From the NCBI GenBank assembly GCA_905195005.1, contig CAJJUC010000038.1:1-15668 (forward strand): a DNA stretch of 15,668 bases, given 5' to 3'. Below, piece by piece: positions 1 to 5,510 of this stretch. The notes under the pieces are model-generated. The model searched no databases, was not told where the DNA came from, and was given only the letters and a program-made list of their open reading frames with translations. Within the stretch, counting starts at the first letter, position 1. Each line of letters starts with the position of its first letter. A program made the position numbers and the translations under genes. The DNA comes from an uncultured Eubacteriales bacterium. GTDB taxonomy: Bacteria > Bacillota > Clostridia > UMGS1883.

Positions 1-744
1 CTTGATATTGAGCATCTTCTCGAAAGAAAACCCAAGGCTTTATCCGGCGGTCAGCGTCAGCGTGTTGCTCTCGGCCGTGCCATCGTTCGTGAGCCCAAGG
101 TTTTCCTTATGGACGAACCGCTTTCCAACCTCGATGCTAAGCTTCGTGTTCAGATGAGAACTGAGATTTCAAAGCTTCATCAGCGTTTGCAGACAACGTT
201 TATCTACGTTACTCATGACCAGACAGAAGCTCTTACAATGGGTACGAGAATTGTTGTTATGAAAGACGGTATCATTCAGCAGGTTGATACTCCTCAGGCG
301 CTTTACAATAACCCCGTTAATGTGTTTGTTGCCGGATTTATCGGTTCTCCGCAGATGAATTTCTGTGATGCCGTTGTTTCAAAAGAGGCTGACGGAACAT
401 ATGTTAAGTTTGCTTCTCATACCATTAAGCTTACGGATGAAAAGGCAGCTCATGCGGAAGCATATGTCGGCAAGACGGTTGCTCTCGGCATCCGCCCCGA
501 GGATATGTATGACGATGCGGATTCTCTTGCTAAATTCCCCGAAGCTAAATTCACAGCAAAGGTTGATGTTACAGAGCTTATGGGCGCTGAAACATATCTG
601 TATCTTGATGTTGAGGGCACTCCTTTCACGGCGCGCGTTAAGCCGGACAGCACATCTCAGAGAGGCCAGACAATTGATATCTGCCTTGATCCCAAGAAGA
701 TTCACCTCTTTGACAAGGATACCGAAAAGGTTATCACAAACTAA
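1..744 (+). CDS. Sugar ABC transporter ATP-binding protein (MalK/MsmX/UgpC type), 5'-truncated by window
   Basis: This is the C-terminal 247 residues of a CUT1-type ABC ATPase, which energises uptake of oligosaccharides or glycerol-phosphate derivatives from the inner face of the membrane. The frame is open from base 1, so the start lies upstream. Visible in order are the ABC signature LSGGQRQRVALGRA (window residues 14-27), Walker B VFLMDEP with the D-loop SNLDAKL (34-48), the switch histidine in VTHDQTEA (His72), and a C-terminal TOBE-like region containing ALGIRPED. Family members are about 370 aa, so roughly 120 residues with Walker A and the Q-loop are missing because of the window edge. 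No permease or binding protein is visible, which would fit a shared MsmX-like ATPase, but the upstream context is unseen. A strong terminator follows 14 bases after the stop. The family is secure; the substrate is unknown. Confidence 0.93.
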   Translation, partial: LDIEHLLERKPKALSGGQRQRVALGRAIVREPKVFLMDEPLSNLDAKLRVQMRTEISKLHQRLQTTFIYVTHDQTEALTMGTRIVVMKDGIIQQVDTPQALYNNPVNVFVAGFIGSPQMNFCDAVVSKEADGTYVKFASHTIKLTDEKAAHAEAYVGKTVALGIRPEDMYDDADSLAKFPEAKFTAKVDVTELMGAETYLYLDVEGTPFTARVKPDSTSQRGQTIDICLDPKKIHLFDKDTEKVITN

Positions 745-757
745 AAAAGATTTATTT

Positions 758-792
758 AAACGCACGGAAGCGATATGCCTCCGTGCGTTTTT
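758..792 (+). terminator. Intrinsic terminator of the ABC ATPase gene
   Basis: The arms AAACGCACGGA (758-768) and TCCGTGCGTTT (780-790) are perfect complements of 11 bp, can add a two-pair inner extension (770-771 with 777-778), and end in a T run reaching 792. The hairpin sits just after the stop at 744. Its 5' arm is preceded by A-rich sequence, so it might also act weakly on the minus strand. Confidence 0.88.
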
Positions 793-802
793 GCTGACAC
801 AA

Positions 803-832
803 TAAAAAATGCGCCTGCCGAAGCAGACGCAT
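803..832 (-). terminator. Intrinsic terminator for minus-strand transcription (UUCG loop)
   Basis: Read on the minus strand, ATGCGTCTGC (832-823) pairs with GCAGGCGCAT (818-809) around a TTCG tetraloop (822-819), then runs into TTTTTTATT. All ten positions pair on the minus strand, using one U-G wobble (827 with 814). On the plus strand that pair becomes a C-A mismatch and the hairpin is followed by A rather than T. The terminator is therefore oriented leftward, although no protein gene on that strand precedes it; this is part of the case for the minus-strand RNA. Confidence 0.8.
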
Positions 833-996
833 AAAAAACGCAAACTCCGATAGTCGCCAAACCAGTTTTATATAGTATGAGATATATGCATATGCACATA
901 CACATAAAAGGAATTTGCTGTTTTTTCAAAATCCAAAATGCATGTGCAAATAAGGCATATTAAAAAATATACCTTATAATATTAAACTGATTTGGC
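803..996 (-). ncRNA. Candidate structured non-coding RNA, about 190 nt, family unrecognised
   Basis: Read 996 to about 803 on the minus strand. Helices visible: P1, GCCAAATCAGTTTAATAT (996-979) with ATATAAAACTGGTTTGGC (873-856), 17 of 18 pairs; P2, ATAAGGTATAT (977-967) with ATATGCCTTAT (960-950), 11 of 11; P3, TGCACATGCAT (948-938) with GTGTATGTGCA (903-893), 11 of 11; P4, GGATTTTG (934-927) with CAAATTCC (917-910) with one U-U mismatch; then the UUCG terminator. Several pairs (862, 956, 895-903 helix) are G-U on this strand but C-A mismatches on the plus strand, so the minus strand is the structured one. A promoter with 17-bp spacing places the start exactly at the first base of P1. The result is a closed rod with a side hairpin and a 19-nt single-stranded stretch (892-874). 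The overall plan recalls 6S RNA, but I see no diagnostic sequence and do not assign it. No coding potential is apparent. Confidence 0.6.
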
Positions 997-1002
997 AAAT
1001 TC

Positions 1003-1031
1003 AGTATAACATATTATCCGTGATATTACAA
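1003..1031 (-). promoter_or_regulatory. Candidate sigma-A promoter for the minus-strand RNA
   Basis: On the minus strand, -35 TTGTAA (1031-1026) and -10 TATACT (1008-1003) are separated by exactly 17 bases. Counting +1 seven bases after the -10 places the start at 996, the first G of the closing helix of the candidate RNA. The -10 matches consensus at 5 of 6 positions and the -35 at 4 of 6. Confidence 0.6.
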
Positions 1032-1057
1032 TACCTAAGTTAAAAAGGTTTAAATTT
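1030..1057 (+). repeat. Direct repeat copy 1 (partner at 1788)
   Basis: The first 17 bases, AATACCTAAGTTAAAAA, are identical to 1788-1804, and similarity continues through a T/A-rich tail ending in AATTT or AAATTT. This copy overlaps the -35 of the minus-strand promoter. Its CTAAGTT (1035-1041) also forms a 7-bp inverted repeat with AACTTAG (1060-1066), which copy 2 lacks. Confidence 0.75.
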
Positions 1058-1069
1058 GCAACTTAGTTA

Positions 1070-1107
1070 AACGTTACGAAATGTTATGCTTAAACAACGT
1101 TACGAAA
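1070..1107 (+). promoter_or_regulatory. Tandem 12-bp direct repeat, candidate operator upstream of the riboswitch promoter
   Basis: AACGTTACGAAA occurs at 1070-1081 and again at 1096-1107, a 26-bp start-to-start distance (about 2.5 helical turns). The second copy ends four bases before the -35 box of the plus-strand promoter. Two identical 12-mers this close in a promoter region suggest a regulator binding site; no regulator gene is in view. Confidence 0.4.
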
Positions 1108-1111
1108 ACAC

Positions 1112-1140
1112 TTGACATTCGGAAAAAGATTTTATATAAT
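1112..1140 (+). promoter_or_regulatory. Consensus sigma-A promoter for the riboswitch and small-gene operon
   Basis: TTGACA (1112-1117) and TATAAT (1135-1140) both match consensus perfectly and are separated by 17 bases. The predicted start at 1147 coincides with the 5' strand of the riboswitch P1 helix, so the transcript would begin directly with the aptamer. Confidence 0.92.
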
Positions 1141-1145
1141 AAAAA

Positions 1146-1230
1146 TACCATAGAGAGTGTACGAGGGACAGCCCCGTTGACTACACAGCAACCTGCAAAT
1201 GCAAGGTGCTAACGGCTGACCGATGGGGTA
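1146..1230 (+). promoter_or_regulatory. SAM-I-clan riboswitch aptamer lacking P4
   Basis: The conserved SAM-I core is recognisable: AGAG (1152-1155), GAGGGAC (1163-1169), GCAACC (1188-1193) and AAGGTGCTAA (1203-1212). Helices: P1 TACCAT (1146-1151) with ATGGGGTA (1223-1230, two bases bulged); P2a GTGTA (1157-1161) with TACAC (1182-1186); P2b GGG (1165-1167) with CCC (1173-1175); P3 ACCTGC (1191-1196) with GCA and GGT (1201-1207, one bulged A). The family pseudoknot is kept with changed bases: loop CAGC (1169-1172) pairs with GCTG (1215-1218), where SAM-I usually has CTGG with CCAG. The asymmetric GA-rich bulge in P2 fits a kink-turn. Only four bases separate the pseudoknot from P1, so there is no room for the usual P4 helix, as in SAM-IV and SAM-I/IV variants. 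Expected ligand is S-adenosylmethionine; the exact subclass is inference. Confidence 0.72.
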
Positions 1231-1271
1231 ATTCTGATTTATAAATCCTGTCGGAAACGATGGGATTTTTT
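1220..1271 (+). terminator. Riboswitch-controlled terminator with competing antiterminator
   Basis: The terminator stem pairs 1243-1253 with 1258-1268 around a GAAA tetraloop: 11 pairs, two of them G-U, then T through 1271. The sequence CGATGGG occurs both at 1221-1227 (in and next to the P1 3' strand) and at 1258-1264 (terminator 3' arm). CCGATGGG (1220-1227) can therefore pair in full with CCTGTCGG (1247-1254) as an antiterminator. With ligand bound, P1 holds 1223-1230 and the terminator forms; without ligand the antiterminator forms. This is the usual SAM-I OFF-switch logic acting at transcription. Confidence 0.75.
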
Positions 1272-1315
1272 CTTATGCTCTTTATGGATTTTTTTAAAAT
1301 AAGGAGCTAAAAAGT

Positions 1316-1513
1316 ATGAAAAGAACAATCGAAAAATTAAGAAACACAATCAAGGGCAAGATTTACATTTACCTTGACACTGAGAAAACCGGAAAGCAGT
1401 TTATGCAGGATGCTGCGGTTATGTTAAAGGAACGTAAAGGCAACGATGACGCGGATACGGTGTTTAATAAAATTGAAACAGAATTTAACGTGCCGATTTT
1501 GCCGGAAGAATGA
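1316..1513 (+). CDS. Small protein of unknown function (65 aa) under the riboswitch
   Basis: A 65-residue open frame starts with ATG preceded by AAGGAG (1301-1306) at nine bases' spacing. It is the first gene after the SAM-clan riboswitch and its terminator, so it should be the main regulated product. I do not recognise a family. The protein is charged, with a basic N-terminus (MKRTIEKLRNTIKGK) and an acidic end (VPILPEE). It has no signal peptide, no membrane segment and no cysteine, so a cytosolic protein is likely. It resembles neither a methionine-pathway enzyme nor a transporter, the usual SAM-riboswitch targets. It ends 13 bases before the next small gene, consistent with a two-gene operon. 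It is probably real, given the promoter, leader and ribosome binding site; its role is unknown. Confidence 0.7.
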   Translation: MKRTIEKLRNTIKGKIYIYLDTEKTGKQFMQDAAVMLKERKGNDDADTVFNKIETEFNVPILPEE

Positions 1514-1526
1514 GAAGGATTTTAAT

Positions 1527-1730
1527 ATGTTTGCAATCACGTTGGTTAAGGAAAACAGCCGAACAGTGCTGTATATATGCGATAGCAAGGAAAAAGCCAT
1601 CAAAAAGGGTGATGAGTTAATCCAAACATTATCAAGGGATAGCGGAATATTAAGTTGTATTCAGGCAGATTTTGATGATAACAATAATATACTGAATGGC
1701 AGATACAAGATTTTTAAATCTTGGCTATAA
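1527..1730 (+). CDS. Small protein of unknown function (67 aa), second gene of riboswitch operon
   Basis: A 67-residue frame starts at ATG 1527, preceded by AGAAGGA (1512-1518), a purine-rich site that overlaps the stop of the upstream small gene. An in-frame ATG at 1446 lies inside that gene and has no good binding site, so the later start is preferred. The N-terminal half reads like a compact alternating beta/alpha unit (FAITLVKENSRTVLYICDS, then a Lys-rich helix). The end (SCIQADFDDNNNILNGRYKI) looks like a beta hairpin with a polar turn. There is no signal peptide or membrane segment. I do not recognise a named family. No terminator is evident after it before the repeat and promoter at 1788-1848. 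Confidence 0.65.
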   Translation: MFAITLVKENSRTVLYICDSKEKAIKKGDELIQTLSRDSGILSCIQADFDDNNNILNGRYKIFKSWL

Positions 1731-1787
1731 AACCTACATAAAATTCGATTTTTATTGAAATACGAACAAAATATTAATTATTCGGTG

Positions 1788-1815
1788 AATACCTAAGTTA
1801 AAAAGTTTTAATTTA
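1788..1815 (+). repeat. Direct repeat copy 2 (partner at 1030)
   Basis: AATACCTAAGTTAAAAA (1788-1804) is identical to 1030-1046; the following tail differs by one A/G shift. The two copies lie 758 bp apart start to start and bracket the riboswitch, its promoter and both small genes. This copy ends about five bases upstream of the -35 region of the polysaccharide-operon promoter. Confidence 0.75.
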
Positions 1816-1819
1816 ATAT

Positions 1820-1848
1820 TGTGTTTTATTTAACGGTGTGGTATAATT
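1820..1848 (+). promoter_or_regulatory. Extended -10 promoter of the polysaccharide operon
   Basis: TGGTATAAT (1840-1848) is a TGn-extended perfect -10 box. At 17-bp spacing the -35 position holds TTGTGT (1820-1825), which matches only the first three bases; extended -10 promoters tolerate this. The predicted start near 1855 gives a 61-nt leader with a small hairpin (GAAGC 1871-1875 with GCTTC 1883-1887) and GGAGGG (1904-1909) six bases before the GTG start of the dehydrogenase gene. No other clear promoter is seen until the window end. Confidence 0.7.
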
Positions 1849-1915
1849 ATATAAATTGACCGGAGTATGCGAAGCGGCATAAGCTTCACTGTGAATATAG
1901 GGCGGAGGGATAGTC

Positions 1916-3238
1916 GTGGGATTATATGATAAAGTTATAGCGCATGAAGAGAAGCTTTCTCTTGTCGGATTGGGATATGTCGGTATGCCGATCGCCGTTG
2001 CATTTGCAAAAAAGGGCGTTGATGTTATCGGATTCGATTTGAATAAGGAGAAAATAAAGCTTTATAAATCCGGAATTGACCCGACGAAAGAGGTCGGGGA
2101 CGATGCAATAAAGGCGTCAACGGTTGACTTTACGGCGGATGAATCCCGCCTGCGTGAGGCAAAGTTTCATATAGTTGCCGTACCCACTCCCGTAAATACC
2201 GATCACACGCCGGATTTATCGCCTGTTATCGGCGCGTCCGAAATTCTCGGCAGGAATCTTACCAAGGGTTCAATCGTTGTGTATGAATCAACGGTTTATC
2301 CGGGCTGCACCGAGGATGTGTGCATCCCCATTCTTGAACGCGAATCCGGGCTTAAGTGCGGCGCGGATTTTAAAATAGGCTACTCGCCTGAACGGATTAA
2401 TCCCGGGGACAAGGTTCACCGCCTCGAAAATATACATAAAATTGTTTCGGGCATGGACAGGGAATCCCTTGAGGATATAAAAAAGGTTTACGATATTGTG
2501 ATTGAGGTCGGAACGCACCCCGTTTCAAATATCAGAACTGCGGAGGCGGTCAAGGTCGTTGAGAACAGTCAGCGCGATATTAACATTGCGTTTATGAACG
2601 AGCTTGCAATGGTATTTGACCGTATGGACATAGACACCAACGAGGTTGTTGACGGAATGAACACCAAATGGAACGCTCTCGGTTTCCGCCCGGGATTGGT
2701 CGGCGGTCACTGCATCGGAGTTGACCCGTATTACTTCACTTATCAGGCGGAAAAGCTCGGCTATCACAGTCAGATTATCTTAAACGGACGTATCGTAAAT
2801 GACAGCATGGGGCGCTATGTTGCCGACGCTGCCGTTAAAAACATGATAGCTGCCGGACAAGCTCCGAAAAAATCAAAGGTTGTCATTCTCGGACTGACAT
2901 TTAAGGAAAATTGCCCCGACACGCGAAACAGTAAGGTTGACGATATTATAAAACGGCTGAACGAGTACGAAATAAATCCGATTGTCGTTGACCCTTGGGC
3001 AAGCGAGCATGACGCTATGCATGAGTACGGCGTGACGCTCACAAAGCTTGAGGATGTAAGCGGCGCGGATTGTGTTATTGTTGCGGTGGCGCATAACGAA
3101 TTTAAGAAGCTTTCGCTTGATGATATAAAGAAGCTTTATAAAGCTTCGCCCGATTCCGAAAAAGTGCTGCTTGACGTCAAGGGATTATACAGCGTTGAAA
3201 ATCTCAAAGCGTCGGGTATGAGATATTGGAGACTGTAA
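1916..3238 (+). CDS. UDP-N-acetylhexosamine 6-dehydrogenase (TviB/WbpO-type nucleotide sugar dehydrogenase)
   Basis: A 440-aa, full-length member of the UDP-glucose/UDP-HexNAc dehydrogenase superfamily, which oxidises C6 of a nucleotide sugar twice with NAD+ to give a uronic acid donor in the cytosol. The Rossmann motif GLGYVGMP starts at residue 18. The region YSPERINPGDKVHRLENIHKIVSG is typical of the TviB/WbpO/VipA branch acting on UDP-GlcNAc or UDP-GalNAc. The catalytic cysteine is Cys266 in GLVGGHCIGVDPYY. The C-terminal substrate domain includes LGLTFKENCPDTRNSK. The start is GTG with GGAGGG six bases upstream. It is the first gene of the operon, one base before the next ATG. It should supply carboxylated sugars to the glycan. 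The substrate (GlcNAc or GalNAc, or ManNAc) is inferred from branch motifs only. Confidence 0.92.
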   Translation: MGLYDKVIAHEEKLSLVGLGYVGMPIAVAFAKKGVDVIGFDLNKEKIKLYKSGIDPTKEVGDDAIKASTVDFTADESRLREAKFHIVAVPTPVNTDHTPDLSPVIGASEILGRNLTKGSIVVYESTVYPGCTEDVCIPILERESGLKCGADFKIGYSPERINPGDKVHRLENIHKIVSGMDRESLEDIKKVYDIVIEVGTHPVSNIRTAEAVKVVENSQRDINIAFMNELAMVFDRMDIDTNEVVDGMNTKWNALGFRPGLVGGHCIGVDPYYFTYQAEKLGYHSQIILNGRIVNDSMGRYVADAAVKNMIAAGQAPKKSKVVILGLTFKENCPDTRNSKVDDIIKRLNEYEINPIVVDPWASEHDAMHEYGVTLTKLEDVSGADCVIVAVAHNEFKKLSLDDIKKLYKASPDSEKVLLDVKGLYSVENLKASGMRYWRL

Positions 3239-3239
3239 A

Positions 3240-4343
3240 ATGAAAATATTGCATATAAACTGCAATTATCTTACAACGGCGCTGCACCAGACCATGGTGC
3301 GCCATTTGAACGCCTGCGGCATTGAAAATTCAGTGTTTGCGCCTGCATATTCTTTGAATAACTGCGTGATAAAACCTGATGACTATGTGACGGCGGCGGA
3401 GTGTTTTAACAAATGGGACAGAATCAATTATCACGGAAAGCAGAAAAAGATTTTTGCAGCGGTTGATAATTCATTTAATATAAAGGACTTTGACGCAGTT
3501 CATGCATATACGCTTTTTACCGACGGCGGAATTGCGCTGAAGCTTAAACAAAAATACGGGATTCCATATGTTGTTGCGGTTCGCGGCACAGATGTACATA
3601 CTTTTCTCAAATATATGCCGCATTTACGAAGCTATGGATTTTCGGTTCTGCGCGAAGCAAGCCGCGTGTTTTTCCTTTCGGAAGCTTATATGAATCGGAC
3701 GCTTGCCTATATTCCGCCGATATACCGCGAGGAAATAAAGAATAAAGGCGAGATTATTCCGAACGGAATTGATGATTTTTGGATAGATAACAAAGCGGAA
3801 GCTGTTAAACCTGCGGACGAGAAATCAATCGATGTGTTTTACGCGGGTAAAATTAACTCCCAGAAGCGCTGGACAAAAGCCGTTGAGGCGTGCAGGGAGC
3901 TTATACACCGGGGATATAACGCAAGCTATACTCTTGTAGGTTCGGTTCAGGACAAAAAATTTGAGAAATATCTTGCCGATAATACATTTATGAAGCATTA
4001 TCCCCCTATGAATAAAGAGCAGCTTATTGAATACTACAGGAAAAGCGATATATTTATTATGCCGTCCAAAAACGAAACGTTCGGACTGGTATATGCAGAA
4101 GCCATGAGCCAGGGAGTGCCTGTCCTGTATACAAAAAATGAGGGCTTTGACGGCTATTTTAAGGACGGCGAGGTTGGCTATGCCATAAGCTGCACCGATG
4201 CGCAAAATATTGCGGATAAAGCGGAGCTGGTGATGCGTGAACATGCACGGATTGCCGAAAACTGCATAAAAAATGCCGAAAGATTCAGATGGGCGGATAT
4301 TGCAAAAAGGTATTGTGATATTTATTCCGAAATTTTAAAGTGA
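3240..4343 (+). CDS. GT4-family glycosyltransferase
   Basis: A 367-aa GT-B-fold transferase of family 4, expected to add a sugar from a nucleotide donor to the growing lipid-linked repeat unit at the inner membrane face. The N-terminal half begins MKILHINCNYLTTALHQTMVR and carries VVAVRGTDVHTF (around residue 115), a usual acceptor-domain feature. The C-terminal donor domain starts near FYAGKINSQKRWTKAVEA and holds the retaining-GT E-x7-E motif, E279 to E287 in ETFGLVYAEAMSQGVPVL. Length is normal. The ATG follows the dehydrogenase stop after a single base, so it is probably translationally coupled; no separate strong binding site is visible. Donor and linkage cannot be read from the sequence. 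Confidence 0.9.
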   Translation: MKILHINCNYLTTALHQTMVRHLNACGIENSVFAPAYSLNNCVIKPDDYVTAAECFNKWDRINYHGKQKKIFAAVDNSFNIKDFDAVHAYTLFTDGGIALKLKQKYGIPYVVAVRGTDVHTFLKYMPHLRSYGFSVLREASRVFFLSEAYMNRTLAYIPPIYREEIKNKGEIIPNGIDDFWIDNKAEAVKPADEKSIDVFYAGKINSQKRWTKAVEACRELIHRGYNASYTLVGSVQDKKFEKYLADNTFMKHYPPMNKEQLIEYYRKSDIFIMPSKNETFGLVYAEAMSQGVPVLYTKNEGFDGYFKDGEVGYAISCTDAQNIADKAELVMREHARIAENCIKNAERFRWADIAKRYCDIYSEILK

Positions 4344-4361
4344 CGGAGATGTGATTGTCCG

Positions 4362-5498
4362 GTGACTAAATCGATTTGTATCATATCCGGAGGTTATCCG
4401 ACAAAGGACAACCCTGAATATGCGTTTATTCAGCCGCTTGCATGGGCGATGGCTGACGCAGGCGCACAGTGCAGCGTGATTGCGCCGCAAAGCGTGACCG
4501 AAAGGGTTATAAGGCATAAAAAAAAGCGCCCGTATAAATGGACTGACAAAAGCCCAAACGGCGGAACGGTTAGCGTTTATCAGCCGGATTATGTTTCGGC
4601 ATCGAAATTAAAGCTTTTCGATGTGGGAGTCAGCACATATCTGCGTGACAGGTCAATAATTAGATGCTTCAAAAAAGAAAAGATATCCGCGGATGTGCTT
4701 TACGGTCACTTTTGGAACCGCGCAATGGCAGCGTGCAAGCTTGCAAAAATGCATCCGGCACCCGTTTATGCAGTGTCTGGGGAAAGTAAAATCAGCCTTT
4801 TTTCGGATTACGGAAAAAAGGACATTGACGCGCTTTTGCCGATGGTAAAAGGCGTTATCTGCGTATCGACAAAAAATCTTGACGAAAGCCGGGATTTGGG
4901 CTTGCTGCTGCACAATCCCGAAACAGCGGTTATTCCGAATGCCGTGAACCCCTCGGAATTTTACAAAATGCCGAAGGACGAAGCACGTGAAAAGCTCGGT
5001 ATCGGCGCGAATGAGCGCGTTGCCGTGTTTGTCGGGGCTTTTTGCGAAAGAAAGGGCGTTCTCCGCACGGTTGAAGCGGTTGAAAAAGTACCGGATCTGA
5101 AATTGATTCTGATAGGCTCGGGAGAGCAGAAGCCGCAGAGCGGCAGGATTATTTTTTCCGGCAGAGCTGCGCATAATGAAATTGCAAAATACTTAAACGC
5201 TGCTGATATGTTTGTGCTTCCCACGCTTGCCGAAGGGTGCTGCAACGCCGTTGTTGAGGCTATGGCGTGCGGTCTTCCGATTGTTTCGTCCAATCTTCCG
5301 TTTAATGATGATGTGCTTGACGAAAACAATTCGATACGGATAAATCCGAAAAATATTGACGAAATTGCAGATGCACTCCGATTGCTTTCCGAAAATGCAC
5401 AGCTGCGCGAAAAGCTTTCGCAGGGGTCACTCGGAACGGCGGCGGAGCTCGTTATTGACAAGCGCTGCGAAAAAATAATGAACTTTATGAACATGTAA
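4362..5498 (+). CDS. GT4-family glycosyltransferase
   Basis: A 378-aa GT-B transferase of family 4. The N-terminal domain starts SICIISGGYPTKDNPEYAF. IPNAVNPSEFY and VAVFVGAFCERKGVLRTVEA mark the start of the donor domain. The E-x7-E motif is E291 to E299 in EGCCNAVVEAMACGLPIVSS. The usual sign of an N-terminal targeting sequence is absent, so it should act at the cytosolic membrane face. The listed start is GTG, but GGAG (4345-4348) lies 13 bases upstream; an in-frame TTG at 4356 would have 7-base spacing and add two residues, so the true start may be 4356. It lies 18 bases after the preceding glycosyltransferase gene. Donor and acceptor are unknown. Confidence 0.9.
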   Translation: MTKSICIISGGYPTKDNPEYAFIQPLAWAMADAGAQCSVIAPQSVTERVIRHKKKRPYKWTDKSPNGGTVSVYQPDYVSASKLKLFDVGVSTYLRDRSIIRCFKKEKISADVLYGHFWNRAMAACKLAKMHPAPVYAVSGESKISLFSDYGKKDIDALLPMVKGVICVSTKNLDESRDLGLLLHNPETAVIPNAVNPSEFYKMPKDEAREKLGIGANERVAVFVGAFCERKGVLRTVEAVEKVPDLKLILIGSGEQKPQSGRIIFSGRAAHNEIAKYLNAADMFVLPTLAEGCCNAVVEAMACGLPIVSSNLPFNDDVLDENNSIRINPKNIDEIADALRLLSENAQLREKLSQGSLGTAAELVIDKRCEKIMNFMNM

Positions 5499-5510
5499 GG
5501 AAAGAAAAGT

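Noticed and set aside
365..805. Plus-strand open frame of 146 codons overlapping the ABC ATPase
   Set aside because: It is a frame-shifted shadow: low-complexity Leu/Arg-rich product, crossing the terminator at 758-790.
379..843. Minus-strand open frame of 154 codons
   Set aside because: It runs through both terminators and lies antisense to the clearly coding ABC ATPase; no binding site or family resemblance.
856..996. Miniature inverted-repeat transposable element bounded by 18-bp imperfect inverted repeats
   Set aside because: No target-site duplication is visible, the mismatches are G-U wobbles on one strand only, and a promoter and terminator match the ends. An RNA gene explains more, though a MITE origin is not excluded.
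1146..1230. Cyclic-di-GMP-I riboswitch, because the aptamer end contains ACCGATGG
   Set aside because: The rest of the c-di-GMP-I core (GCAAAGCC, CACGCACAGGGCAAACC) is absent, whereas all SAM-I core blocks and the pseudoknot are present.
1731..1787. Terminator after the second small gene
   Set aside because: Only a weak TTCG/CGAA pairing is visible and there is no stable stem with a T run, so read-through into the polysaccharide operon remains possible.
1871..1887. Leader hairpin before the dehydrogenase gene as a terminator or attenuator
   Set aside because: Only five base pairs with a seven-base loop and no T run; no alternative pairing was found.
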